The position numbers were made by a program, and so were the translations under genes. The notes under the pieces are model-generated. The model was given only the letters and a program-made list of their open reading frames with translations. It was not told the DNA's origin and made no database searches. Shown here in pieces: positions 21,967 through 30,202 of a stretch of 30,321 bases of DNA (within the stretch, counting starts at the first letter, position 1; each line of letters begins with the position of its first letter). This DNA is from CAYPGJ01 sp964638515 (GTDB lineage Bacteria > Planctomycetota > Phycisphaerae > Phycisphaerales > UBA1924): assembly GCA_964638515.1 (NCBI GenBank), contig CAZWZL010000034.1, positions 1 through 30,321 on the forward strand, read 5' to 3'.

Positions 21967-23715
21967 ATGATCGACGAAACGCTTCTTGCGTCACTTGGCT
22001 CGTCTGACGCCGAGATCGACGCCCTCTTCAAGGACGCCTACGGCAAGGGATTTACCGACCAGCTCGAAACGCTGATGGAAACGTCGGTCAAGGACTTCAC
22101 GCCCGGCGCGATTCTCGAGGCCGAGGTCATCGGCTACGCCGGCGACGACGTGCTCGTGGATGTCGGCCTCAAGTCTGAGGGCGTGATCCCGCGCGAGGAA
22201 TTCGACGGCGCGACCGTCAAGATCGGCGACAAGGTCAAGATCCTGCTGGAGCGCATCGAGGGCGAGTCGGGGCTCGTTGAAATCTCCAAGCGCAAGGCCG
22301 ACCGGATCATCAACTGGCAGCGCTTGATCGAGACCACGAAGGAAGGCGACGTCGTCGAGGGCAAGGTCACGCGCAAGATCAAGGGCGGCCTGCTGGTGGA
22401 CATCGGCGTCCCCGCGTTCCTCCCGGCCTCTCAGGTGGACATCCGTCGTCCGGGCGACATCGGCGAGTTCATCGGGCGCGACATCCGCGCCGAGATCCTC
22501 AAGATCGATCAGGACCGCCGCAACATCGTCGTGTCGCGCCGCAAGCTGATCGAGACGGAGCGCGAGACGGCCAAGAAGCGTCTGCTCACCTCCATCAAGG
22601 AAGGCGACATCGTCACCGGCGTCGTGAAGAACATCGCCGACTTCGGCGCGTTCGTCGACCTGGGCGGCATCGACGGTCTGCTGCACATCACCGACATGTC
22701 CTGGGGTCGCGTCAATCACCCCTCCGACATTGTCAAGATCGATCAGCGGATCGAGATCAAGGTCCTCAACATCGATTTCGATCGCGAGAAGATCGCGCTC
22801 GGGCTCAAGCAGCGGGAAGCCTCCCCCTGGGAGGAGATCGAGAAGAAGTACCCCGTCGGCTGCAAGGTCAAGGGGTCGGTGGTCAATCTCATGTCTTACG
22901 GCGCCTTCGTCCGCCTCGAGGACGGCATCGAGGGCCTCGTCCACATCTCCGAGATGTCCTGGACACGCCGCATCAATCACCCCTCCGAGCTGGTGCAGCC
23001 CAACCAGGAGGTCGACGTGGTCGTCCTCGACATCAACAAGGACAAGCAGGAAATCTCGCTCGGCATGAAGCAGACCGAGGTCAATCCCTGGGAGCTCGTC
23101 GCCGAGAAGTACCCCGTCGGCACCGTCGTCGAGGGCGCCGTGCGCAACCTCGTCAACTACGGCGCCTTCGTCGAGATCGAGCCCGGCATCGACGGCCTGC
23201 TGCACGTGTCCGACCTCTCTTGGACCAAGAAAGTCGCGCATCCCTCGGAGCTCCTCTCCAAGGGCGACAAGGTCAAGTGCGTCGTCCTCGATGTGGACCT
23301 CGAGAAGCAACGCATCTCGCTGGGCCTCAAGCAGCTCACCGAGGACCCGTGGTCGACCGCCATCCCCGGCGCCTACCAGCCCGGCATGGTCGTCCGCGGC
23401 AAGGTGACCAAGATCACCAACTTCGGCGTGTTCGTCGAGCTCGAGGACGATCTCGAAGGCCTGCTCCACATCTCGGAACTCGCCGATCACAAGGTCGAGA
23501 ACCCCCAGGACGTGGTCAAGGCCGGACAGGAGATCGACGTCAAGATCCTCCGAGTCGACACCGACGAACGGAAGATCGGCCTCTCCCTCAAGCGGGCCCA
23601 GTGGGGCGCCGCGGAAGAGGAACGCTTCGAGCGCGCCACCAAGACCACGGCCGCGCCCGCCAAGGGCGGCATGGACGACCACGGCGCCATGGGCACAGAC
23701 AAGATCTCCCTCTAA
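21967..23715 (+). CDS. rpsA: Ribosomal protein S1
   Basis: This 582-residue translation factor of the 30S subunit binds mRNA. Six S1 (OB-fold) domains are visible, beginning at about residues 34 (GAILEAEVIGYAGDDVLVDV), 117 (GDVVEGKVTRK), 216 (GDIVTGVVKNIADFGAFVDL), 300 (GCKVKGSVVNLMSYGAFVRL), 386 (GTVVEGAVRNLVNYGAFVEI) and 475 (GMVVRGKVTKITNFGVFVEL). Domains 3-6 each carry the G[AV]FV..dGl.GL.H.S core, while 1 and 2 are divergent, as in E. coli S1. Length is close to the usual 550-580. The start ATG at 21967 begins MIDETLLASLGSSDAEIDAL; AAAAGGA lies about 11 nt upstream. The tail carries an Ala/Lys/Thr run (TKTTAAPAKGG). Codon use shows a stronger preference for C-ending codons than neighbouring genes, fitting high expression. 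Confidence 0.96.
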   Translation: MIDETLLASLGSSDAEIDALFKDAYGKGFTDQLETLMETSVKDFTPGAILEAEVIGYAGDDVLVDVGLKSEGVIPREEFDGATVKIGDKVKILLERIEGESGLVEISKRKADRIINWQRLIETTKEGDVVEGKVTRKIKGGLLVDIGVPAFLPASQVDIRRPGDIGEFIGRDIRAEILKIDQDRRNIVVSRRKLIETERETAKKRLLTSIKEGDIVTGVVKNIADFGAFVDLGGIDGLLHITDMSWGRVNHPSDIVKIDQRIEIKVLNIDFDREKIALGLKQREASPWEEIEKKYPVGCKVKGSVVNLMSYGAFVRLEDGIEGLVHISEMSWTRRINHPSELVQPNQEVDVVVLDINKDKQEISLGMKQTEVNPWELVAEKYPVGTVVEGAVRNLVNYGAFVEIEPGIDGLLHVSDLSWTKKVAHPSELLSKGDKVKCVVLDVDLEKQRISLGLKQLTEDPWSTAIPGAYQPGMVVRGKVTKITNFGVFVELEDDLEGLLHISELADHKVENPQDVVKAGQEIDVKILRVDTDERKIGLSLKRAQWGAAEEERFERATKTTAAPAKGGMDDHGAMGTDKISL

Positions 23716-23742
23716 CCGTTCACGACATCCCCCATCACACCC

Positions 23743-23777
23743 CGGCCCGGCCCACCGCCGGGCCGTTTTCCTTTGTT
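23743..23777 (+). terminator. Rho-independent terminator after rpsA
   Basis: CGGCCCGG (23743-23750), loop CCCACCG, CCGGGCCG (23758-23765), then TTTTCCTTTGTT. It has an 8-bp all-GC stem. Confidence 0.85.
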
Positions 23778-23783
23778 CCCGGG

Positions 23784-23789
23784 TACGCT
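23784..23789 (+). promoter_or_regulatory. -10-like TACGCT after the rpsA terminator
   Basis: GGGTACGCTTCTG lies just beyond the terminator and about 140 nt before the next gene's likely start. It fits the recurring box but has no clear -35. Confidence 0.3.
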
Positions 23790-23800
23790 TCTGCGGCCGC

Positions 23801-23899
23801 TCAGCACATCGCGGCGTACGCGAGCACCGACAGGAGCAGGATCTTCTGCCGATGAGAGTTGAAGGTCAGTACCGCGTGCATCACTGAGAGTCTGTGCAT
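23801..23899 (-). CDS. Candidate small hydrophobic protein (32 residues)
   Basis: The minus-strand frame starts at ATG 23899 and ends with TGA at 23801. It reads MHRLSVMHAVLTFN, SHRQ, then the hydrophobic KILLLSVLAYAAMC. Upstream is GAAAGGCGAACAAC before the ATG, a passable ribosome site. The hydrophobic C-terminal stretch is short for a full membrane helix. The interval has no other gene and the codons look ordinary. No homology is recognised, and coding is uncertain. Confidence 0.22.
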   Translation of the reverse strand: MHRLSVMHAVLTFNSHRQKILLLSVLAYAAMC

Positions 23900-23927
23900 G
23901 TTGTTCGCCTTTCGGACTGCCCTAACC

Positions 23928-25817
23928 ATGCCACACGCCCGCCAACACGCAACCCCCGGGGCCTCAGGCCGAGCCGCCCGCGCGCGTCTGCGCGGCCTCT
24001 CGTCCGGTAATACCGGGCCGCAAAGCCGCTCAGCACGCGCACGCCTCTTGAGCATGCTTCTGGCCGTGATCATCCCGGGCGCTCGACTCGCCACGGCGCA
24101 GCCGCTCGCCGGGCCGGCGCCCACGGACGCGATGGCGGCCTGGCACACCGTCCAGGGATGGCTCCACGAGTGGGGTGCGCCGGACGATGCGACCTCGATC
24201 GACCCACCCGGCATCACGGGCGCCTGCGTCACCATCCGCTTGGACAACCTCGTGCTCGCGCGCGCGCAGGAGTTCAGCGAGGATGGGCTGGCGCTCTACC
24301 GCGCCGCGCGCGAGGCCATCGCGCAGGCTCGTGCCCGCGCGCCCGTGCAGCGCGCCGACGACGTCGATGATCGGCTCCGCATGCTCGTTCCGTCGCTCGC
24401 GCTCGACGTGCAATTCGCCGGCGCCCTCATCCCGCTGCTGGGAGATTCCTTCGACGAAGCCGCGCTCACCGTGGGCCCCGGGCTCGACGGCGTCGCCGCG
24501 CGCGCCGGAGATCGCCTGCGGGGCCACTTCCCGGCCACGATGCTGGCGCAGAACGCCACGCCGTCCAGCGCGCTGGTGGTGGTCGCGGCGGACGCGCTCT
24601 CCGAGGCCGTCAATCTTCCCGGGCGCGACGTCAAAGCCCTCCGCGAGCACCGCTCGCTCGTGCTGTATCGCTTCCCCACCCTGCACCTGGCGCAGATCGC
24701 TCCCTCGCGCGAACCGGAGTTCCTCACACGCGGCGCGCGCGTCATCCCCCCCACCGACATCACCAGGTCGAGCCTGGTCGAGTTCGCGCTTCATCTCGCC
24801 CAGAACCTCAGCTCGCGCGTTGATGAGCAGGGCCGGCTGAGCGGGCCGTACGAGCCCTGGAGCGACAGCGTCTCCACGCCGTTGGCCTCTCTGGCGGAGC
24901 AGGGGCTCACAGCATTCGCGCTCGCACGACACGCGGCCTCCCCGACCACCAACGCCGCAAACGCATTGCTCTCCGCACGCGCCGCATGGAGCCTGATCGA
25001 CGGCATGGGCGGCGTGGAGAATTGGGAGATCGACCCCACCGGGGCCGCGGGATTCCTGATCGCGCTCGAGGCGGCGCGTCCGCGCCCGACCTTCATCGAC
25101 CCGGCGCGGGCGCCTGCCGACGAGGTTAAATGGGGCGCGATCAAGTCGATCTCCAATTCGTTTCTGAACGGCGCATGGCAGGGAGAACTCTCCCCCGCGG
25201 CTCGAGCGCTGATCACGTTCGCGTCCGCGCGCGTGACCAATCACAACGCCGAGCTGCTCACTCCCGAGAAGGCCGAGGCCATGCTCCGCTCGCTGCTCGT
25301 GGAAACACCCCCCGCGCAGCTGGTGTCGCTCACGCCCTGGCTCGTCTGGGCGGAGCTTTCGCTCGCGCCCGCCGACGCGTCGATCCCTTCAACGACCGCG
25401 CTGCAGGAGATGCGCGCCCTGGTCTGGAAGCACCAGGTGAGCCTCTCGGACACCGCCACCATCGCCCCCGACCTGCTCGGGGGCATCGTCTTCACCTCCG
25501 GCCCAACGCCTCTCCCGACGTGGCAGACGGCGCGGCCGCTGCCCGCATTGGCCTCGATGCTCGCCGACGCGCGCCTGACGAGCGCTGAAGATCGGCCGAG
25601 CGAGTTTGCCAAGCTGTTGCTGTCATTGCGGTTCCTGCGCCAGCTGAGCGCGGACGATCGTGTGGTGCACCTGTTTCGCAATCCCGCACGGGCTCGATGG
25701 GGCGTCCGGGAAGCGCTTTGGAACCACCGGCAGCCCGCGGACGCCACCGCTCTCGCGCTGCTGAGCGTGCTCGAAACACTGCGAGCCACGCAGCCGCAGG
25801 CCCCACGGAAACCCTGA
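23928..25817 (+). CDS. Exported protein of unknown function, two-domain
   Basis: This protein has about 629 residues from the chosen start. A signal peptide ending LLAVIIPGARLATA lies well inside the frame, so the true start is unclear: 23898, 23928 and 24054 are all possible, none with a good ribosome site. The first half contains GACVTIRLDNLVLARAQEF, DGLALYRAAREAIAQARARA, a SLALDVQFAGALIPL strand and TVGPGLDGVAARAGDRLRG. The order faintly resembles AMMECR1-type domains. The second half is helical, with LVEFALHLAQNLSSRVDEQG, then GPYEPWSDSVSTPLASLAEQ, GLTAFALARHA and further A..A.W.LI.GM helices. This recalls alpha/alpha-barrel proteins such as glycan- or lipid-processing enzymes. Function is unassigned. 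It is followed 99 nt later by another exported protein. Confidence 0.65.
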   Translation: MPHARQHATPGASGRAARARLRGLSSGNTGPQSRSARARLLSMLLAVIIPGARLATAQPLAGPAPTDAMAAWHTVQGWLHEWGAPDDATSIDPPGITGACVTIRLDNLVLARAQEFSEDGLALYRAAREAIAQARARAPVQRADDVDDRLRMLVPSLALDVQFAGALIPLLGDSFDEAALTVGPGLDGVAARAGDRLRGHFPATMLAQNATPSSALVVVAADALSEAVNLPGRDVKALREHRSLVLYRFPTLHLAQIAPSREPEFLTRGARVIPPTDITRSSLVEFALHLAQNLSSRVDEQGRLSGPYEPWSDSVSTPLASLAEQGLTAFALARHAASPTTNAANALLSARAAWSLIDGMGGVENWEIDPTGAAGFLIALEAARPRPTFIDPARAPADEVKWGAIKSISNSFLNGAWQGELSPAARALITFASARVTNHNAELLTPEKAEAMLRSLLVETPPAQLVSLTPWLVWAELSLAPADASIPSTTALQEMRALVWKHQVSLSDTATIAPDLLGGIVFTSGPTPLPTWQTARPLPALASMLADARLTSAEDRPSEFAKLLLSLRFLRQLSADDRVVHLFRNPARARWGVREALWNHRQPADATALALLSVLETLRATQPQAPRKP

Positions 25818-25863
25818 CGAAGCTCCTTCCGGCCACCCGGCAACCGGGGCGGGGAGGCGGACG

Positions 25864-25869
25864 TATGCT
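25864..25869 (+). promoter_or_regulatory. -10-like TATGCT
   Basis: CGTATGCTTG lies 47 nt before the ATG at 25917. With the GGGAGGC ribosome site at 25903-25909, this is one of the better promoter-plus-SD arrangements here. Confidence 0.45.
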
Positions 25870-25916
25870 TGCCCGGCGTCTGGATCAGGACGAAGTCCCG
25901 CTCGGGAGGCACTCTC

Positions 25917-26816
25917 ATGTCAGCACGCGCCATGGCCGCGGTTCTTTCCCTCTCCGCCTTGTGCGCTGGCCCCATCGTGAGCACCATGGCGCAAAGCGCA
26001 CCGACGCCGACTCGGCGGTCCGCGAGCGCCGACCCGCGTCGCGTGTCGCTGGAACGCCTGCACAAGAACGTGGAAATCGACCTCGAGGGTTCGCGCCTCG
26101 AGGACGTGGTTGTGTTCATCGCGCAGTACGCAGATCTCGACTTGGAGCCCCTCTGGCTCACGGATCAGGGCGCCATCACCGGTTTGGACAAGGAAACGCG
26201 AATCTCGGTATCCGTCCGCAACGAAACGGTGCTCGAATTGCTCGAGCGCGTGCTCGAACGCGCATCCGCCCCGCTCGATCAAGCCACCTGGCAGCTCACC
26301 CCGGCCGGAGGCGTCCAGATCGGCCCCCGATCCCGCCTCAACCGCGCCTCGGCGGTCCGGATCTACGACATCCAGGACCTGACATTCGTCGTCCCTGACT
26401 TTGTCAATGTGCCCGAACTCGATCTCGATTCGGTGCTCCAGCAGGGCTCGCAGCGCGGGGGCGGTGGTGGCGGCGGCGGGCTCTTCAACGACTCCAACAT
26501 GCAGGACTTGGGCGAGCGCGAGGAAGATTCCGCGCAGCGCATCGTCGACATCCTCCTGCAAACGGTCGAGCCGGAGCAGTGGCTCCAGAACGGCGGAGAC
26601 GGCGCTTCCCTCCAGTACCTCCACGGCAATCTGATCATTCGCGCCCCGGACTACATTCACCGGCAGATCGGGGGTTACCCGTTTTGGCCCGGGTACTCCG
26701 GCACACCCTCGCACGTGGGCCGCTACGCCAATATTTCCGGACAGACCTCGGCGTCCACCCCGGTGCGCATCGATTCGACCCCCTTCACCGCAACCCCCGG
26801 AGCGCCACAGCCGTAA
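25917..26816 (+). CDS. Exported protein with an STN/secretin-N-like domain
   Basis: This 299-residue protein has a signal peptide (MSARAMAAVLSLSALCAGPI, cleaved near TMAQS). Residues about 42-115 (VEIDLEGSRLEDVVVFIAQY, then a GLDKETRISVSVRNETVLEL segment with a second helix LLERVLERAS) have the strand-helix-strand pattern of STN domains found at the start of secretins and TonB receptors. A segment RIYDIQDLTFVVPDFVNVPE follows; similar lines introduce later parts of bacterial secretin-like proteins. A Gly run (eight consecutive Gly near residue 185) precedes an acidic helix (REEDSAQRIVDILLQTV) and a strand QYLHGNLIIRAPDYIHRQIG. The secretin pore domain itself is missing, so this is not a functional secretin. 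A periplasmic accessory role is inference. Confidence 0.75.
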   Translation: MSARAMAAVLSLSALCAGPIVSTMAQSAPTPTRRSASADPRRVSLERLHKNVEIDLEGSRLEDVVVFIAQYADLDLEPLWLTDQGAITGLDKETRISVSVRNETVLELLERVLERASAPLDQATWQLTPAGGVQIGPRSRLNRASAVRIYDIQDLTFVVPDFVNVPELDLDSVLQQGSQRGGGGGGGGLFNDSNMQDLGEREEDSAQRIVDILLQTVEPEQWLQNGGDGASLQYLHGNLIIRAPDYIHRQIGGYPFWPGYSGTPSHVGRYANISGQTSASTPVRIDSTPFTATPGAPQP

Positions 26817-26907
26817 GGACTTGGGTCCGCGGCCTGGAGTGAGAATCGGTTCACGGATCGTGCGGTGGCGTGTGGCCCCGCGACCGACCGCAGACGCGAA
26901 ACAACAC

Positions 26908-26946
26908 CCCCCGCGAACGGCATCCGTCGTTTCGCGGGGGTTATCG
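26908..26946. terminator. Bidirectional terminator between the STN protein and rimO
   Basis: A 10-bp stem, CCCCCGCGAA (26908-26917) with TTCGCGGGGG (26931-26940), is followed by TTATCG on the plus strand and by TGTTGTTT after the stem on the minus strand. It overlaps the end of rimO and could end both convergent transcripts. The T-tracts are weak. Confidence 0.6.
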
Positions 26947-28698
26947 CGCGCCCTTGGACACGCCTCGGCGCGCCGCCCCGGCGCTCTCCAGCTCATCGCT
27001 CGGCGCCGCGATCAGGTCGTACCCGTCCGACCCAACCACCGTGCACCGAACGACCTCCCCCGCACGAACCGATCGACCGCTCTGCACATAGACAACGCTG
27101 TCGATCTGCGGCGCCTGGAAATAGGCGCGCCCGATCGCGGAGTGCGCCGGCCCCCGGCCCTGACGCGACACGCTCGGCGTCTCGCCGCTCTCCGCATCGC
27201 CGCGCTCGCCGACGCGCGCGGGGCCGACACGATCGATCAGCACGTCAAACCGCACGCCGGTCTCGCTCGGCCGGCGCGGGTCGTACTGCTCCGCCAGGTA
27301 CGCCGCCTGCTCGAACGCGATCTGCTGCTGCAGGCGCATGATCTCGTCCTTGCGGCGCGACTTGATCTCCATTGGCACCGCGAGCGACGGGTCTGACTCG
27401 AGCCGCCCGGCCACGGTCCCGTCCTCTTTCGAATACTCGAACACGCCCAGCATGTCGAAACGCATGTCCTCGATGAACGAGAGCAGCGCCTCGTGGTCCG
27501 CTTCCGTCTCGCCCGGGAAGCCCGTGATGAACGTGGTGCGCACCGCCATGCCAGGCACGCGCTCGCGCAGTTTCTCGATCAGCTCGCGTTGATGCCCCGC
27601 GCTCACGTTGCGGCGCATGGCCTTGAGCATCGAGTCGCTCGCGTGCTGCAGCGGGATGTCGATGTACTTGACCACGTTGTGCAGGCCGCCGATGGCTTCG
27701 ATCATCTCATCGCTGAACGTCGTCGGGTAGGCGTACATGAGGCGCACCCAGCCCCGATGCTCCCCGGCGCCCACGCCCTCCTCGTCCACCACCCGATGCA
27801 CCGCTTCGAGAAGCCGGGGCAACCCCCCCATCGCGCCGAAGCCGGCGCCACGGCGAGCCGCGTCGAACCCGGCGCCGATGTCGTCCCCGTAGCTCGTCGT
27901 GTCCTGCCCGATGAGGTTCAGCTCGAACGCCCCGTCGCGCAGCAGCTCGCGCGCCTCGTCGACAATCACCTCGATCGGCTTGCTCCGCATCTTGCCGCGG
28001 ATCGACGGGATCGTGCAGAACGCGCAGTTCTGGTTGCACCCCTCGCTCACGCGCAGGTACGCGTAATGCCTCGGCGTCAGGCGCATCCGCGCCCCGTCAG
28101 ACTCGAAGTACCCGATCCCCTTCCCATCCTTCCCGTTCACCGTCAGCCCGACGACGTTCTTCCCCCGCGCCTTCGCGGCCTGCAGGGCGTTCCCCGACAC
28201 CCAATAGGGCAACCCCTGCGCCGCATCCGTGAGTGTGCCACGCTCCGCCACGCCCACCGTGCGCCCCTCGCGCGCTTCGCCGCCGCGAACGGCCTCCACG
28301 ATGTGGTCGCGATCGAACACGCCCACCAGCGCATCCACGCCGGGAACCCACTCCGTGATCTTCGACCGATGACGCTGCACGAGGCACCCGGCGACGATGA
28401 CGCGCTTCACCTCGCCCTTGGCCTTGCGCTCCAGAGCCTCCCGGATGACCCCGAGCGACTCTTCCTTGCTCGCCTCGAGGAACCCGCAGGTGTTCACCAC
28501 CACCGCGTCCGCCGCGTCGCCGGCTTCCGCGGAAACGACCTGCAGGCCATCCTCAGCGAGCAGGCCGAGCATCTTCTCGGAGTCCACCAGATTCTTGGGG
28601 CACCCCAGGCTCACGAAGGAGACGGTGCGGACGCCCGGCGCGTCCACGGACGATGCCGGTGCAGGAGCGTGAGTTGTTGCCTTTGGGCCTCGGGGCAT
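26941..28698 (-). CDS. rimO: Ribosomal protein S12 methylthiotransferase
   Basis: This 585-residue radical SAM enzyme adds a methylthio group to the conserved Asp of ribosomal protein S12. The UPF0004 domain binds the first cluster through Cys33 (SLGCPKNLVDSE), Cys71 (VVNTCGFLE) and Cys105 (AGCLVQRH). The radical SAM cluster ligands are Cys221, 225 and 228 (CNQNCAFC). SLGCPKN and IPLQHASDSMLKAMRR are typical of RimO rather than MiaB. The TRAM domain is C-terminal (about 470-570). The protein is over 100 residues longer than the usual 430-450. The extra length is spread over an N-terminal Pro/Ala leader, a region before the radical SAM motif (residues 160-205), an insertion near 257-285, a Glu/Ser/Arg-rich segment within TRAM (about 480-510) and the tail. 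The start at ATG 28698 has TACACT only 7 nt upstream and no Shine-Dalgarno site. It follows nadD by 21 nt on the same strand. Confidence 0.93.
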   Translation of the reverse strand: MPRGPKATTHAPAPASSVDAPGVRTVSFVSLGCPKNLVDSEKMLGLLAEDGLQVVSAEAGDAADAVVVNTCGFLEASKEESLGVIREALERKAKGEVKRVIVAGCLVQRHRSKITEWVPGVDALVGVFDRDHIVEAVRGGEAREGRTVGVAERGTLTDAAQGLPYWVSGNALQAAKARGKNVVGLTVNGKDGKGIGYFESDGARMRLTPRHYAYLRVSEGCNQNCAFCTIPSIRGKMRSKPIEVIVDEARELLRDGAFELNLIGQDTTSYGDDIGAGFDAARRGAGFGAMGGLPRLLEAVHRVVDEEGVGAGEHRGWVRLMYAYPTTFSDEMIEAIGGLHNVVKYIDIPLQHASDSMLKAMRRNVSAGHQRELIEKLRERVPGMAVRTTFITGFPGETEADHEALLSFIEDMRFDMLGVFEYSKEDGTVAGRLESDPSLAVPMEIKSRRKDEIMRLQQQIAFEQAAYLAEQYDPRRPSETGVRFDVLIDRVGPARVGERGDAESGETPSVSRQGRGPAHSAIGRAYFQAPQIDSVVYVQSGRSVRAGEVVRCTVVGSDGYDLIAAPSDELESAGAARRGVSKGAR

Positions 28699-28705
28699 GG
28701 GGGCA

Positions 28706-28711
28706 AGTGTA
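28706..28711 (-). promoter_or_regulatory. -10-like TACACT immediately upstream of rimO
   Basis: TACACT on the minus strand ends 7 nt before the rimO ATG, in the 21-nt gap after nadD. It implies an internal promoter giving a leaderless rimO message. Confidence 0.4.
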
Positions 28712-28719
28712 GTCCGCGC

Positions 28720-29415
28720 TCAGGGCGAGCCGGAATAGAGCCCCTTGTCCGCAATGTACCCCGCGATGGCGGGGTGCAGGAGCGCTCGGCAGCCCTCACT
28801 GTGCACCCCCGCACGCTCGATGGCCTTGCGCACCTCGCTGGCAGCGATGTCGAGCAGGGGCGCCTCCACAATCCGCGCCGCCCACGCCGCGGCCGCTGCC
28901 TCCCCCCACTCCCCCGCCATGGCCTCGCGGAATGCCTCCCGGGTTTGCAGGGGCGGACGCAGCACAACCACCGGCTCCGCCTCACCAACAAGCGCCTCGT
29001 GCTCGCGCCAGCGGTGGAACGCCAGCACCTGATCGGCGCCGATGAGCAGGCGAAGCGCGACGCTCGGCCCAAGGCGACGACGCAGCTCGCGCACCGTCTC
29101 GATGGTGTATGACACGCCCTCCCGTTCAATCTCAAGCGTGCAGATGCCCACCCGGCGCATCTCGGACAGCGCGAGCCGCAACATTTCCACACGATCCGCA
29201 TCGCTCGCGCTCGGCCCCTGGGCCTTGAGAGGGTTCCGCTTCGCGGGCACAAACAGCGTCCAATCGGCGTTGATCGCCCGCGCTGCACACTCGGCGAGCG
29301 TGGTGTGCGCGAGGGTCACGGGGTCAAACGTGCCCCCGAACACGAGCACGCGGCGCGATTCCCTCGGCACGGGACAGGCGCCGATGTGCGATTCATCCCT
29401 TTGCGCGGGGGGCAT
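28720..29415 (-). CDS. nadD: Nicotinate-nucleotide adenylyltransferase
   Basis: This 231-residue enzyme transfers AMP from ATP to nicotinate mononucleotide in NAD synthesis. Nucleotidyltransferase motifs are visible: VLVFGGTFDPVTLAHTTLAE (GGTFDP.h..H), FVPAKRNPLKAQ for substrate binding, LLIGADQVLAFHRWRE, and DIAASEVRKAIERAG at the site of the ISSTxIR motif. That motif usually has S-S/S-T; here it is AASEVR, a mild divergence. The start is ATG 29415 with GGAGG 6 nt upstream. The first 23 nt overlap the end of the phosphorylase gene, so the two are translationally coupled. It lies 21 nt before rimO. Confidence 0.92.
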   Translation of the reverse strand: MPPAQRDESHIGACPVPRESRRVLVFGGTFDPVTLAHTTLAECAARAINADWTLFVPAKRNPLKAQGPSASDADRVEMLRLALSEMRRVGICTLEIEREGVSYTIETVRELRRRLGPSVALRLLIGADQVLAFHRWREHEALVGEAEPVVVLRPPLQTREAFREAMAGEWGEAAAAAWAARIVEAPLLDIAASEVRKAIERAGVHSEGCRALLHPAIAGYIADKGLYSGSP

Positions 29416-30118
29416 CGGATTCCTCCCTCTGGATCAGCCGACCGACCGCCAAGGCTACACGCTCGAGCGCCTCTTCACTCCGCTTTCGCAGACGCAGCAG
29501 GCCTCCGATCTCCCACGGACGAACGGCGCACATTCGAATCGCGGCGCCGAGCCGCGCGTTTCCCTGTGCGTCCACGAGGCGCTCGATCCTGTCGGGCAGC
29601 TCATCGTTGGGGCCGTCCGACACGCCGCGAACGACGGCCCAGCGGACGCCGGCCTCCACGCACGAGAACGCGAAATGATGTGACTCCATGTCACACAGGT
29701 CGGCGCCGAAGCGCTCGCCGAGCGCGCGCTTCGCCCGCGCGCTTCGGACGATCTCGTCAACGCCGATCAGCGTGACGCCGTCCCGATCAGCGGCCCCATC
29801 GTGCAGGCGACGCGCGTTCACGCTCGCCGAATGACTCGACGCGCCGCTCGGCAATTCGTCCGGAAGCAGCACGGGCACGCGCCACGTCTGGCCTCGCGCG
29901 CTGATGACGCGCGTAATCCGCGGCACGGCCCCGGATTCCACCAGCCCGCCGCAGAGCCCCGCGAGCACCACCAGCCCGGGGCGCGACGCGGCGAGGGCTC
30001 CGAGCTTACGGCCGACCGCGCGGCCGGGGCCCGAGACCTCGATCCGCCGCCCGGGGAGGCGAGCCCGGAGGACCCGCGCTTCGTGCTCCAGGGGGCAGAG
30101 AATGACCGTCTCGCGCAT
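29393..30118 (-). CDS. Nucleoside phosphorylase-superfamily protein
   Basis: This 241-residue protein of the PNP/UDP and MTA/SAH nucleosidase superfamily is cytoplasmic. Visible pieces are MRETVILCPLEHEARVLRAR at the N terminus, LVVLAGLCGGLVESGAVPRI (glycine-rich base pocket) and GADLCDMESHHFAFSCVEAG with the conserved DMES that binds ribose. These are followed by VRWAVVRGVSDGPNDELP with the late Asp expected to contact the base. The layout fits nucleosidases or hopanoid-linked phosphorylases (HpnG-like); I cannot choose, and no squalene or hopanoid gene is nearby. The start at ATG 30118 is chosen because GAGG lies 4 nt upstream and a GATACT box 8 nt upstream; the frame is open to 30166. It overlaps nadD by 23 nt. 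Confidence 0.82.
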   Translation of the reverse strand: MRETVILCPLEHEARVLRARLPGRRIEVSGPGRAVGRKLGALAASRPGLVVLAGLCGGLVESGAVPRITRVISARGQTWRVPVLLPDELPSGASSHSASVNARRLHDGAADRDGVTLIGVDEIVRSARAKRALGERFGADLCDMESHHFAFSCVEAGVRWAVVRGVSDGPNDELPDRIERLVDAQGNARLGAAIRMCAVRPWEIGGLLRLRKRSEEALERVALAVGRLIQREESDAPRAKG

Positions 30119-30126
30119 GACCTCAA

Positions 30127-30132
30127 AGTATC
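30127..30132 (-). promoter_or_regulatory. -10-like GATACT upstream of the phosphorylase gene
   Basis: CGATACTTTGAGGTC precedes the ATG at 30118; the hexamer ends 8 nt from the start codon. If used, the GAGG would be largely untranscribed, so either the box or the ribosome site is coincidental. Confidence 0.3.
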
Positions 30133-30202
30133 GCCGAGAGGCCCCAACGGCGGGGCGGGTGCGCACGGATCTTGCGAAACGGCGAGCGGCGGAGCCCGCG
30201 GC

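Noticed and set aside
21991..23682. Asp/Leu-rich 563-residue minus-strand frame opposite rpsA
   Set aside because: It mirrors biased C-ending codons of rpsA; repeated LDVD-like patterns come from the S1 repeats.
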